From positions 62,001-126,000 of the forward strand of contig NZ_JAOSZE010000012.1 of the NCBI RefSeq assembly GCF_025630775.1: a stretch of 64,000 nt of DNA, written 5' to 3'. The DNA is from Actinoplanes sp. KI2 (GTDB lineage: Bacteria > Actinomycetota > Actinomycetes > Mycobacteriales > Micromonosporaceae). The translations under genes and the position numbers were made by a program. The notes beneath the pieces are model-generated. The model had not been told where the DNA came from. It ran no database searches and saw nothing but the letters and a program-made list of their open reading frames with translations. Below are positions 9,142 through 17,363 of this stretch, in pieces. Position 1 is the first letter of the stretch. The number at the start of each line of letters is the position of its first letter.

Positions 9142-9160
9142 CGGATGAAAAATCCATCCG
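9142..9160. promoter_or_regulatory. Inverted repeat in the XRE/methyltransferase spacer
   Basis: CGGATG-N7-CATCCG, perfect 6-bp arms, sits 29 nt upstream of the XRE start and 111 nt upstream of the methyltransferase. Just before it (9115-9129 and 9130-9144) are two adjacent 15-bp imperfect direct repeats beginning AAAGTC. Together they are plausible autoregulatory sites for the XRE protein; this is inference. Confidence 0.35.
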
Positions 9161-9271
9161 TTTGCCCCGGTCGTCCACATTGGAACAGCGTGATCTTCGC
9201 GAGCTAGCATACCGACGAACAGGCTGATAGGAACGTAGCCGTAAGGACATTTCCCCAGCGGGAGGGCCACC

Positions 9272-10081
9272 ATGACCGACAACGAGGCCAGCGCCAAGCT
9301 CGACACCAGCATCCCGCACTCCGCCCGGGTCTGGAACTACTGGCTCGGCGGCAAGGACAACTTCGAGGTGGACCGCCAGGTCGGTGACCAGTTCTCCGGC
9401 TTCTACCCGGACATCACCGTGGTGGCGCGCTCGTCCCGCGCGTTCCTCAAGCGGTCGATCACCTACCTGGCCCAGGAGGCCGGCATCCGCCAGTTCCTGG
9501 ACATCGGCACCGGCATGCCCACCGCCGAGAACACCCACCAGGTCGCCCAGGCCGTCGCCCCCGACGCCCGCATCGTGTACGTGGACAACGACCCGCTCGT
9601 GCTGGTGCACGCCCGGGCCCTGCTCACCGGCACGCCCGAGGGCGCCACCGAGTACATCGACGCCGACCTGCACGAGCCGGCCGACATCATCAAGGCGGCC
9701 GGGCGCACCACGCTGGACCTGTCCCAGCCGACCGGCCTGATCCTGATGAACATCCTCGGCCACGTGCCCAACCTCGACGAGGCGGTCAGCATCGTGCGCC
9801 AGCTGCTGGCCGCGCTGCCGTCCGGCTCCTACCTGGTCACCGCCGACGGCACGAACGTGCTCGACGGCCCGGCCTTCGAGGAGGCGATCGGGGTCTGGAA
9901 CGCGAACGCTCCGCTCTCCTACCACCTGCGCCGGCCCGAGGAACTGGCCCGCTTCCTGGAGGGCCTCGAGGTCCTCGAGCCCGGCCTGGTGCCGTGCAAC
10001 AAGTGGCGACCCAGCCCCGACGCGGCGGGCGACGACCTGCGCGAGGTCGACGAGTTCGGGGCGGTCGGCCGCAAGCCGTGA
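9272..10081 (+). CDS. SAM-dependent methyltransferase, SAV2177 (DUF574) family
   Basis: 269 residues, ATG 9272 with GGGAGGG about 7 nt upstream. The sequence shows the family hallmarks: HSARVWNYWLGGKDNFEVDR near the N terminus, the glycine motif I FLDIGTGMPT, VVYVDNDP-type motif II (IVYVDNDPLV), and the late FFEGLEVLEPGLV-like segment (FLEGLEVLEPGLVP). The Rossmann fold binds S-adenosylmethionine; substrates of this large actinobacterial family are unknown. It is divergently paired with an XRE/DUF5753 regulator, a very common arrangement in the group. Confidence 0.93.
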   Translation: MTDNEASAKLDTSIPHSARVWNYWLGGKDNFEVDRQVGDQFSGFYPDITVVARSSRAFLKRSITYLAQEAGIRQFLDIGTGMPTAENTHQVAQAVAPDARIVYVDNDPLVLVHARALLTGTPEGATEYIDADLHEPADIIKAAGRTTLDLSQPTGLILMNILGHVPNLDEAVSIVRQLLAALPSGSYLVTADGTNVLDGPAFEEAIGVWNANAPLSYHLRRPEELARFLEGLEVLEPGLVPCNKWRPSPDAAGDDLREVDEFGAVGRKP

Positions 10082-10084
10082 TCG

Positions 10085-11617
10085 TCAAGGGCGGACGGTG
10101 ACGACGCCCATCATCCCCATGTCCTCGTGCTCGAGGTTGTGGCAGTGGAAGACGTACCGTCCGGGGTGGTCGGTGAAGCGCACCAGGATGCTCGCCTGCT
10201 CGGCCGGTCGCAGATCCACCGTGTCCTTCGGGCCGTGGTCGTAGGCGCCCGGCCCGCCGATCCCCCGCGACAGCACCCGGAACGACGCCAGATGCAGGTG
10301 GATCGGATGGTGGAAGTCCGAGCTGAGCCGCCAGATCTCGGTGTCACCCAGCCGGGGATCGGCGGCGGCCACGGCCGGGTCGAACGCCTGCCCGTTGATC
10401 GTCCAGCCCGGCATCCCGTGCACCTTGCCGTGCCGGAACCGCAGGTCACGGGTCACCGTGACGGGCGCGGCGGGCGCCGGTGACGGTGCCAGCCGGTCGG
10501 GCACCCGGCTGGTGTCCGGGCCGGCCGGGCCGATCCGGAACCGCATGACCGGCGTCGTGGTGCGATCGCCGTACGCGTTCCGCAGGGTCACCACGTCGCC
10601 CGGGCGGTAGCGGCCGAAGTCGACCACCACGTCGAACCGCTGCGCCGGGGCGATCTCCACCGCGTCGTGCACGATCGGGCTCTCCAGCAGACCGCCGTCG
10701 GCGCCGATCTGCACCAGCGCGCCCGGCGGGTCCAGGGTCAGGCGGTACCGGCGGGCGTTGGACGCGTTCAGCAGGCGCAGCCGGTGCCGGGCCGCGCGCA
10801 CGTCGGCGACCGGCCACGGCACGCCGTTGACCAGGATCACGTCGCCGAGCACCCCCGACCCGTACGGGTCGTGCACGCCCGGCGTGTGTGTCAGCGTCGG
10901 GTCGAGGCTGGGGTAGCGCAGCGACCCGTCCGCGTCGAACGACCGGTCGGCGATCATGATCGGCAGGTCCCGGTCGCCGGAGGGCAGCCCGAGCGCGTCC
11001 TCGGCCGGGTCGCTGACCAGGTGAAACCCGGCAAGCCCCCGCCACACCGCCGGACCGGTGAAGTCCATCCGGTGGTCGTGATACCAGAGCGTGGCGGCCG
11101 GCTGGGTCATCGGATACACGTAGTCACGGCTGCCGTGCGTCATCGCCCCGTCCATGTGCGCGTGCTCGCCGGGCCGGCCGACCGGGTAGAGCAGGTCGGT
11201 CGGGAAACCGTCCTGCCCGGCCGGCGTGTGCCCGCCGTGCAGGTGCACCACGACCGGCACCGGCAGCTCGTTGCGGTGGGTCACGACCGTGCGCCGGCCG
11301 CGCACCGACCGGATCGTCGGCCCCGGGAACAGACCTTCATAACCCCAGATCTGGGTACGCACGCCGGGCAGGATCTCGACCAGTGCGGCTCGCTGCGTGA
11401 CCCGGTAATGGTCGCCGCTCGCGTCGGAGCGCACCGGGGCCAGCACCGGCGGCACCCGGAACGGCAGCGTGAACGGCCTGGGCAGCGCGATCCGGCTGGG
11501 CAGCAGCTCACCGGTCGAGCTGGCGCCGCGTACCCCGGAAAGCAGGGGAACCCCCACCACCGCGGCCGCACCGGCCGCGGAGAGACCACCCAGCAGGCGC
11601 CGCCGGCTCAGGCTCAC
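10085..11617 (-). CDS. Secreted multicopper oxidase (CotA/bilirubin oxidase-like)
   Basis: 510 residues from GTG 11617. An N-terminal Tat-type signal (SRRRLLGGLSAAG, then a hydrophobic stretch) directs export. Three cupredoxin domains carry the copper ligands: HLHGGHTP and WYHDH in domain 1, HPIHLHLASF and HCHNLEHEDMGMM at the C terminus (T1 and trinuclear sites complete). Such enzymes oxidise phenolics, metals or bilirubin with reduction of O2 to water. The start overlaps the stop of the upstream membrane protein gene (GTGA), so the two are coupled and probably controlled by the divergent MarR gene. Confidence 0.93.
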   Translation of the reverse strand: MSLSRRRLLGGLSAAGAAAVVGVPLLSGVRGASSTGELLPSRIALPRPFTLPFRVPPVLAPVRSDASGDHYRVTQRAALVEILPGVRTQIWGYEGLFPGPTIRSVRGRRTVVTHRNELPVPVVVHLHGGHTPAGQDGFPTDLLYPVGRPGEHAHMDGAMTHGSRDYVYPMTQPAATLWYHDHRMDFTGPAVWRGLAGFHLVSDPAEDALGLPSGDRDLPIMIADRSFDADGSLRYPSLDPTLTHTPGVHDPYGSGVLGDVILVNGVPWPVADVRAARHRLRLLNASNARRYRLTLDPPGALVQIGADGGLLESPIVHDAVEIAPAQRFDVVVDFGRYRPGDVVTLRNAYGDRTTTPVMRFRIGPAGPDTSRVPDRLAPSPAPAAPVTVTRDLRFRHGKVHGMPGWTINGQAFDPAVAAADPRLGDTEIWRLSSDFHHPIHLHLASFRVLSRGIGGPGAYDHGPKDTVDLRPAEQASILVRFTDHPGRYVFHCHNLEHEDMGMMGVVTVRP

Positions 11618-12036
11618 GACCGCTCCCCCACCGACGCCGTGCCGGTGGGCCGGGGCGCGACCGCGACCACCGCCGGGCGGTAGCGCCACGACCACGCCGC
11701 CAGCAGACCGCCGGTCAGGATGATCAGCACGCCGAGCGGGATGTGCAGCGCTAGCACCCGGGCGAAGCCGAGCGCGATCTGCGCCGCGATCAGCCCGAAC
11801 AGCCCGAGAAAGGCCAGCGTCGGCCAGATCGGGCCGCGGCCGGGCCACCGGATCAGGGCCGCGGCGGCCGCGGCGGTCAGCACCGCGACGCCGGCGTAGG
11901 TCGCGTTGTCCCGGTGGGTCTGCAACGCCGGAAAGGCGCCGGCGAGGAACTGGCCGGCGAACACGGCCTGGTCGAAAAGGAGCAGGGCGGCCAGCGACGA
12001 GGTGAGTCGCAGCGGCCAGCGGATCCACTGATGCAC
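11614..12036 (-). CDS. Small four-helix membrane protein
   Basis: 140 residues from GTG 12036; four hydrophobic helices (SSLAALLLFDQAVFAG, YAGVAVLTAAAAAALI, LAFLGLFGLIAAQIAL, HIPLGVLIILTGGLLAAW). No known domain is certain, although the arrangement of short helices with scattered His resembles DUF or cytochrome b561-like small proteins. An ATG 36 nt upstream (12072) lies inside the putative MarR operator, so the GTG is preferred. The gene overlaps the multicopper oxidase start. Confidence 0.75.
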   Translation of the reverse strand: MHQWIRWPLRLTSSLAALLLFDQAVFAGQFLAGAFPALQTHRDNATYAGVAVLTAAAAAALIRWPGRGPIWPTLAFLGLFGLIAAQIALGFARVLALHIPLGVLIILTGGLLAAWSWRYRPAVVAVAPRPTGTASVGERS

Positions 12037-12051
12037 CCGCCGACCATATCC

Positions 12052-12078
12052 TCTCAGACGAGAATATCTCAAGCGAGA
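12052..12078. promoter_or_regulatory. Tandem TCTC-N4-GAGA operator in the marR-like promoter
   Basis: Two copies of an inverted repeat, TCTCAGACGAGA (12052-12063) and TCTCAAGCGAGA (12067-12078), are offset by 15 bp in the 68-bp spacer between divergent genes. A weaker CTCT-N7-AGAG dyad follows at 12083-12097, next to the regulator start. Position and symmetry are those of an autoregulatory MarR site. Confidence 0.6.
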
Positions 12079-12104
12079 ACTTCTCTGCTGAGTAGAGTGG
12101 GGTC

Positions 12105-12539
12105 ATGGCAGGGAGCAACGCGGTCGGCGTCGAGATCGGTCAGCTGCTGGCGGGCGCGCACAAGCGGGCGACCCGCCGGTTCGGCGGGGAGCTCGCGCCG
12201 CTGGGCATCGACGGCCGCCTGTTCGGCGTGCTGAACACGCTCGGCCGGCTCGGACCGTGCACCCAGGCCCGGCTGGTCGCCGAGCTGGACGGCGACAAGT
12301 CGACGATGATGCGCTCGGTCGACGAGCTGGAGGCGCTGGGCCTGGCCGTGCGCCAGGCGGTACCCGGCGACCGGCGGGCCCGCGCGGTCGCGCTCACCGA
12401 CGAGGGCCGGCAGCGGCTGGCCGCCGCCCGCGCGACCGCCGACCGGGTGGCCGGCGAGTTGTTCGCCGGCCTGTCCGACACCGACCGCACCGCCCTGCGC
12501 GACCTGCTCGCCGCCTTCCTCCGCAGCCTGCCGGACTGA
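12105..12539 (+). CDS. MarR-family transcriptional regulator
   Basis: 144 residues, ATG 12105 with GAGTGGGG upstream. A winged-helix DNA-binding domain covers about residues 40-110 (TQARLVAELDGDKSTMMRSVDELEALG is the recognition region, followed by the wing GDRRARAVALTDEGRQ). These dimeric repressors usually respond to phenolics, oxidants or drugs. It is divergent from the small membrane protein and multicopper oxidase genes, with a tandem palindromic operator between them, so it probably represses both units. Confidence 0.93.
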   Translation: MAGSNAVGVEIGQLLAGAHKRATRRFGGELAPLGIDGRLFGVLNTLGRLGPCTQARLVAELDGDKSTMMRSVDELEALGLAVRQAVPGDRRARAVALTDEGRQRLAAARATADRVAGELFAGLSDTDRTALRDLLAAFLRSLPD

Positions 12540-12591
12540 GAACGGGCGAGCATCCCCGTTTCCCCGCCGGCGGGTCGGGCATGATCGCGGG

Positions 12592-13002
12592 ATGACGACG
12601 ACTCTCGGCGGAGTGGACGCGGCGCTGGAGCGCGCCCGCGAGGGCATGGACCGCCTGGACCCGGACGAGACGGTGGCGGCGGTGGCGGCCGGCGCCCTCC
12701 TGATCGACACCCGCACCGACCGGCAGCGGGCCCGCCAGGGCGAGCTGCCCGGGGCGATCGTGATCGACCGCACCGTCCTGGAATGGCGACTGGACCCGCT
12801 GTCGGACAGCCGCATCGCCGAGGCCACCGGCCACGACCTGCACATCGTCGTCGCCTGCCGGCAGGGCTACAGCTCCAGCCTCGCCGCGGCCAGTCTGCGC
12901 GCGCTCGGCCTGCACCGGGCCACCGATCTGGCCGGCGGCGTCGAGGCATGGCTCGCGGCGGGCCTGCCGACCACCCAGGGCCCGGCGGACGTACGAGAGT
13001 GA
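12592..13002 (+). CDS. Rhodanese-like domain protein
   Basis: 136 residues, single rhodanese domain. LLIDTRTDRQRARQGELPGA gives the CH2A-like segment, and the active-site loop ACRQGYSSS (Cys about residue 90) supplies the sulfur-carrying cysteine; GGVEAWLAAGLPT ends the fold. The six-residue loop CRQGYS fits a sulfurtransferase rather than a phosphatase. It begins 52 nt after the MarR gene and may share its transcript. The physiological sulfur donor and acceptor cannot be told from sequence. Confidence 0.9.
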   Translation: MTTTLGGVDAALERAREGMDRLDPDETVAAVAAGALLIDTRTDRQRARQGELPGAIVIDRTVLEWRLDPLSDSRIAEATGHDLHIVVACRQGYSSSLAAASLRALGLHRATDLAGGVEAWLAAGLPTTQGPADVRE

Positions 13003-13011
13003 GCGGGGCCG

Positions 13012-14733
13012 TCAGAGCAGCCAGGTGATCGGATTCGCCGGATCGGGCCGGTAGCGGCACGTGGCGCCGGTGCTGACCCGCTCGTACAGGTGGCGACCCA
13101 GCTCGGGCTGCGCCTCGGCGACCCGCCCCAGCGCCGCCACGATCGCCTTGCGCACGGCGACCCGCGCCCGTTCGGCGCTCGACCCGCTCTCCCGGGCCCG
13201 GCCGCCCAGCCCGGTCACCGAGCGCAGGTGCGCCTCGATCGCCGCCCGCTCGGCCGGCGGCGCGGTGGCCAACCGCCGCCGGTACTCGGCCAGCGCCCGG
13301 GCGTCGGCGTCCGGACCCAGCCCGCCCTGCCGCACCGTCTGCGGGCCGGCCAGGTCGAGCGCCGGGATCTCGGTGTCCGGCCGGGACAGCAGGCAGTGCA
13401 GGTACTCCAGCCCGCGCATCCCGGGCACGGTCACCGGCGCCGCGTCCGGCCCGACGCTCCACAGCCCGCCCTCGGCGCGCCGCAACCGCATCCGGCCCGC
13501 GTCGCCGCCCGGGGCCGCCGCTTCCAGCCGCTCGCGCCACCAGACCGCCCCGATCCGGCGGTAGGTGGCCAGCGCCCGCTCCCGCTGGCGGGCCGCGGCC
13601 GTCGCGTTGCCGAGCAGCGCGTTGCCGCGGGACAGGGTGTCGTCGGTGGTGCCGTGGAACATCACCGCCCCCGCGTTGATCACGGCACGGTTCTCGTACG
13701 GGGTGAGCAGCTCCACCGCCGCCGCGACCACCTCCCGCACTCCCCCGGCCAGCGCGGCCTCCAGCACGCACTGGACCGTGAGCAGCCAGTCCCCGTCGGC
13801 CGGCAGCCCGGCCAGGGTGTCACCGCCGAACTGACCGGCCACCGCGGCGGCCCGGTCCGTACGCCCGGCCGCCGCCCAGAGCAGGCCGGCCTCGGCGAGC
13901 ACCGTCGGCGCGCCCTCGGTCGTCGCCCACTCCTGGTAGACGGCGGCCTCGGCGGCGCAGGTCGCCCGGTCGCCGCGCAGCATCGCCGGGTAGGCGGTCA
14001 TCAAGTGCCCGATCCCCTCGACGTCCGCGACGAACGCCTGCCCGGCCGCCTCCTCGGCGATCTCGCGCAGGAGGGGCGCGGTGTCCAGCCGGCCGAGCAG
14101 CAGGTCGGCGGCGAGCCGGCGGGGCGCCGCGAAGAACCGCGCCTCGGCGTCCGCGGCGCCCAGCTCCTCCAGCGCGCGCAGGTGGCGATGGATGCGGGGC
14201 AGGTCGAGCAGCTCCCACGCCACCGTGAGCGCCCACAGGTACGCCTGCAGCCGGGCCTGCGGGTCGCGCAGGTGGGCCACCACGTCGTCCAGCTCCTGCG
14301 CCCAGCCGCGGCGCCGGTCCAGGTCGTCCGGCCCCCAGTGCGCGGTCAGGGTCGCGTCGAGGCAGTCGGCCAGCAGCACCGGGTCGCCCTCCGCGCGGGC
14401 CAGCTCCAGGGCGGTCGTGGCGAACGGCGCGGCCCGGTGCGGCCGGCTCGCGTACGCCCAGACCCGGGCCAGGGCGGCGGCGAGCCGGGCCCGGTCGGCC
14501 GGCTCGGTGGCCCGCACGTAGACGTCGTGCAGCCGGGCCGGGATCAGGCCCGGCTGCACGTCGAACCGCTGTCCCCGGGCCAGCGCGAGCACCGCCCGGA
14601 TCGCCGCCGGCAGGTCGCCCGCGGCGAGCGCGAGGTCGGTCGCCTCGGCGTACAGCGGGCCGGCGTCGGCGCCGCGACCGGCCGCACGGTGCCCGTCGGC
14701 CCGGTCGAGGAGTCGCCGCACGTCGTCGCTCAT
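13012..14733 (-). CDS. TPR-like protein with C-terminal winged-helix-like domain
   Basis: 573 residues, ATG 14733 overlapping the stop of the upstream gene (ATGA). It consists mostly of Ala/Leu-rich helical hairpins of TPR type (about 15-430). The C-terminal part (GLWSVGPDAAP, GMRGLEYLHCLLSRPDTEI) resembles a winged-helix-like module found at the C termini of large actinobacterial AAA/LuxR-type regulators and cyclase-like proteins. No NTPase domain is present, so this is a stand-alone helical plus C-terminal module. It probably works with the cupin-like product of the upstream gene. Function unknown. Confidence 0.75.
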   Translation of the reverse strand: MSDDVRRLLDRADGHRAAGRGADAGPLYAEATDLALAAGDLPAAIRAVLALARGQRFDVQPGLIPARLHDVYVRATEPADRARLAAALARVWAYASRPHRAAPFATTALELARAEGDPVLLADCLDATLTAHWGPDDLDRRRGWAQELDDVVAHLRDPQARLQAYLWALTVAWELLDLPRIHRHLRALEELGAADAEARFFAAPRRLAADLLLGRLDTAPLLREIAEEAAGQAFVADVEGIGHLMTAYPAMLRGDRATCAAEAAVYQEWATTEGAPTVLAEAGLLWAAAGRTDRAAAVAGQFGGDTLAGLPADGDWLLTVQCVLEAALAGGVREVVAAAVELLTPYENRAVINAGAVMFHGTTDDTLSRGNALLGNATAAARQRERALATYRRIGAVWWRERLEAAAPGGDAGRMRLRRAEGGLWSVGPDAAPVTVPGMRGLEYLHCLLSRPDTEIPALDLAGPQTVRQGGLGPDADARALAEYRRRLATAPPAERAAIEAHLRSVTGLGGRARESGSSAERARVAVRKAIVAALGRVAEAQPELGRHLYERVSTGATCRYRPDPANPITWLL

Positions 14734-15470
14734 GGGCGCAGCAGCTCCACTTCCGCCGCGTGCTTGCGGACGGTCGCCTCGTCCCAGTCGCCGGTGCAGG
14801 AGATGGCGATGTCGGTGATCGAGCCGTTCTCGACGTCGGCGCGGAACATCTCCCGGCAGTACCAGTCCGCGCCGTTGTCGTCGGTCCAGCGCTCGGTCAT
14901 CTGCATCACCCAGCCGCGCGCGGTGAGATCGAGCCGCTCCACGGTGACCGTCCCCGGCCACGGGTGGCCCTGGGTGCGCAGCGCCATCAGGTCGGTGGCG
15001 GTGCCGGCCTGCACCCGCCACTGCGGCAGCGTCAGGTCGCCGAACACGTCCGGGGCGAACAAGTCCCCGGGCTCCGCACCCGTTTCCAGCCAGCGCACGA
15101 ACCGGTCGGCGGTCATGTGCGCGTCGACCACCCGCTGGACCTTCGCCAGCTCCTCGGCCGGGCTGAACTCGATCACGCTGGTACCGGCGGTGATCAGTGG
15201 GAGGTGGCCGGGCGGGGCGTGGTAAGCGTCGCCCTCGGCGTACGTCTCCTCGCGGTCCACCCACCGGAAGGTGATCTGCCCGGCGGTCACCACGCCCCAG
15301 TGCGGGCAGCTGCACCGGTCGCCGGGCAGCCCGGCGAAGTAGGGCGCGGGGTCGACGTCCCGCGGGAACCGCTCGAACGAGACGGTGTACTCGCCGAGGC
15401 CGGCGTACCGGCCCTGGATCAGCTCGTGGTGGATCGCGACCGGGGTGGTCATCTCACGTGCGCTGGGCAT
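14730..15470 (-). CDS. Cupin-like / SnoaL-like two-domain protein
   Basis: 246 residues from ATG 15470, with an AAGGAGG ribosome site 8 nt upstream. The N-terminal half (about 15-115) looks like a small cupin: GDRCSCPHWGVVTAG, TFRWVDREETYAEGDAYHAPPGH. The C-terminal half (about 120-246) looks like an NTF2/SnoaL fold (AEELAKVQRVVDAHMTADRF, WVMQMTERWTDDNGADWYC). Neither activity is known. It is the first gene of a two-gene operon with the TPR protein, and is divergent from the second Acg gene. Confidence 0.7.
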   Translation of the reverse strand: MPSAREMTTPVAIHHELIQGRYAGLGEYTVSFERFPRDVDPAPYFAGLPGDRCSCPHWGVVTAGQITFRWVDREETYAEGDAYHAPPGHLPLITAGTSVIEFSPAEELAKVQRVVDAHMTADRFVRWLETGAEPGDLFAPDVFGDLTLPQWRVQAGTATDLMALRTQGHPWPGTVTVERLDLTARGWVMQMTERWTDDNGADWYCREMFRADVENGSITDIAISCTGDWDEATVRKHAAEVELLRP

Positions 15471-15578
15471 CGCTTCCTCCTTCAGAAGATGCTGACACCC
15501 GATAGGCGTGAGGTCCCGCGTCACATCGGGTAACCGTCGAAGTTCCGGCGTACTCCCAGGCCGGTCGCCAGGGCACGC

Positions 15579-15593
15579 GGGACCTTTGACCCT
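15579..15593 (+). promoter_or_regulatory. DosR-like box upstream of the second Acg gene
   Basis: GGGACCTTTGACCCT, an imperfect palindrome followed by GACCC, ends 49 nt before the Acg start codon. It resembles the mycobacterial DosR/DevR site (core GGGAC...GTCCC, and the variant GGGGACTTCTGGCCCTAA at hspX). A near-identical box precedes the next gene. Confidence 0.65.
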
Positions 15594-15642
15594 GACCCGG
15601 CCGCGCCGTCGGAGGGACCGTGGTGTGCAGGAGGTGCCCGCC

Positions 15643-16629
15643 ATGAATCGCCCGACCATCAGCGCGACCGGCGTCGCCGTCGTCGCGTACGACGAGTCCG
15701 ACCTGCGCCACGCCGCCGAGGCGGGCATCCGCGCGCCCTCGCTGCACAACAGCCAGCCGTGGCTGTTCGGCCTGCGCGACGGCGCCGTCGAGATCCGCAT
15801 CGACCCGCGCCGGCAGTTCGGCACCGGCCGGTCCGGCTGGGCCGCCCGACTCGCCTGCGGGGCCGCCCTCTACAACGCCCGGCTGGCGCTCGCCGCGGCC
15901 GGCCACCCGCCCGTCGTCGACGCACACCCCGACCCGGCCGACCGCGACCTGGTCGCCCGGCTGACCCCGGCCGAGCCGCGGCCGCCGACGTACGCCGAGG
16001 CGGAGCTGTACGACGCCGTCGCCCGCCGGTACAGCAACCGCGGCCCGTTCTGGCCTGCCCCGGTCCCGGCGGAGGTCCGCCGGGCACTGCTCGCGGCGGC
16101 CCGCGACGAGGTCGCCTGGCTCGACCTGCTGGTCGGCGCCACCGCCCTCGCCGCGGTCAGCGAGATCGCCTACAGCGCCGACCGGGTGCTCCGCCGCGAC
16201 GCCCGCTACCAGGCCGAGCTCGCCACCTGGACGCACGCCGACCAGGCCCCCGACGGCGTTCCCGCGCAGGCCGGCGCGCCGCTGCCCGAGCCGCAGGACC
16301 TCCTTCCCCAGCGGCTGTTCACCGACCGTCGGCGGGTGCCCGGCCGGGACTACGAACCGGAGCCGCTGGTCGGCGTGCTCGGGGTGACCGGCGACCGGCC
16401 GGCCGACCAGATCCGGGCCGGCCAGGCCATGCAGAAGGTCCTGCTCACGGCCACCGCGGCCGGCCTGGACACCTCGATGATCAGCCAGCCGATCGAGGTG
16501 CCCGCGGCGCGCGAGCAACTCCGCCGCTCGCTCGGCCGATCCGGCAGCCCGCAGATCCTGATCCGCTTCGGCTACGGCACCCCCGGCCACCCGACCCGGC
16601 GGCGCGAGGTCGCCGACGTCCTCATCTGA
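15643..16629 (+). CDS. Acg-family FMN-binding nitroreductase-like protein
   Basis: 328 residues. The start is ATG 15643 (GCAGGAGGT 8 nt upstream); the longer open frame before it is non-coding. Shared family features are APSLHNSQPW near residue 39, RYSNRGPFWP in the middle, and GLDTSMISQPIEVP plus IRFGYG at the C terminus. It is a paralogue of the gene at 2143-3117. A DosR-like box immediately upstream suggests induction by hypoxia or nitric oxide. Enzymatic activity is uncertain for this family. Confidence 0.92.
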   Translation: MNRPTISATGVAVVAYDESDLRHAAEAGIRAPSLHNSQPWLFGLRDGAVEIRIDPRRQFGTGRSGWAARLACGAALYNARLALAAAGHPPVVDAHPDPADRDLVARLTPAEPRPPTYAEAELYDAVARRYSNRGPFWPAPVPAEVRRALLAAARDEVAWLDLLVGATALAAVSEIAYSADRVLRRDARYQAELATWTHADQAPDGVPAQAGAPLPEPQDLLPQRLFTDRRRVPGRDYEPEPLVGVLGVTGDRPADQIRAGQAMQKVLLTATAAGLDTSMISQPIEVPAAREQLRRSLGRSGSPQILIRFGYGTPGHPTRRREVADVLI

Positions 16630-16660
16630 TCCTCATCTGATCGAAGTCGGTCGGGCAGAG

Positions 16661-16675
16661 GGGACTTTCGGCCCT
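16661..16675 (+). promoter_or_regulatory. DosR-like box upstream of doxX-type gene
   Basis: GGGACTTTCGGCCCT, 12 of 15 positions identical to the box at 15579-15593 and likewise followed by GACCC. It ends 59 nt before the ATG of the DoxX gene. Shared sequence and spacing suggest one regulator for both genes. Confidence 0.65.
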
Positions 16676-16734
16676 GACCCCCGTCAAGGCCCTTGGCGTT
16701 CACTCATAGCCAAGGACATCGATGGGAGGACACC

Positions 16735-17322
16735 ATGACGACCACCGGCCGGGACGCTCACCACCTCGAGAACGTCCGGGCGCCCGGCACCCCACTGAGC
16801 GCGGCCGCCGCGAAGGCGCTAGCGGTCCTGCGCATCTCCACCGGTTTCGTATTCCTGTGGTCATTCCTCGACAAGTGCTTCGGCCTCGGGTACTCGACCC
16901 CGTCCGCCAAGGCCTGGATCAACGGCGGCTCCCCCACCAAGGGCTTCCTGTCCAACGTCGACGTCGGCCCCAGCGGCCTGCAGACCTTCTTCCACGACAT
17001 CGCCGGCAAACCCTGGGCCGACTGGCTGTTCATGCTGGGCCTGCTCGGCATCGGCCTGGCCCTCGTCCTCGGCATCGGCCTGCGGGTCGCCGCCGTCGCC
17101 CTGGTCGTGCTGATGGCCCTGATGTGGCTGGCCGAGTTCCCGCTCGACAAGACCACAGCGGACGGCAAGCCGAGCGGCTCGTCCAACCCGATCACCGACT
17201 ACCACTTCATCTACGCGGTCACCGGGGTGGTCCTGGCGCTCACCTATGCCGGGCACACCTGGGGCCTGGGCCGGTGGTGGGCCTCGCTGCCGATCGTGCA
17301 GAAGAACCGCTGGCTGATCTGA
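16735..17322 (+). CDS. DoxX-family membrane protein
   Basis: 195 residues from ATG 16735 with GGGAGGA 7 nt upstream. Four hydrophobic helices (about 25-45, 100-120, 122-140, 160-180) and the motif LRISTGFVFLWSFLDKCFGLG match the DoxX/DoxD-like family, small quinone-linked membrane proteins (DoxD is a subunit of archaeal thiosulfate:quinone oxidoreductase; mycobacterial DoxX takes part in thiol-oxidative stress control). The upstream DosR-like box suggests induction under low oxygen together with the Acg gene before it. Confidence 0.88.
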   Translation: MTTTGRDAHHLENVRAPGTPLSAAAAKALAVLRISTGFVFLWSFLDKCFGLGYSTPSAKAWINGGSPTKGFLSNVDVGPSGLQTFFHDIAGKPWADWLFMLGLLGIGLALVLGIGLRVAAVALVVLMALMWLAEFPLDKTTADGKPSGSSNPITDYHFIYAVTGVVLALTYAGHTWGLGRWWASLPIVQKNRWLI

Positions 17323-17363
17323 TCGATGTTGAAACCGGTCGATCGGTTTGCCAGTCTGGCCGG

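Noticed and set aside
13090..15225. Long plus-strand frame (711 codons) opposite the TPR and cupin genes
   Set aside because: Antisense; Arg/Gly/His-rich composition and no domain, whereas the minus strand reads as clear proteins with a good ribosome site.
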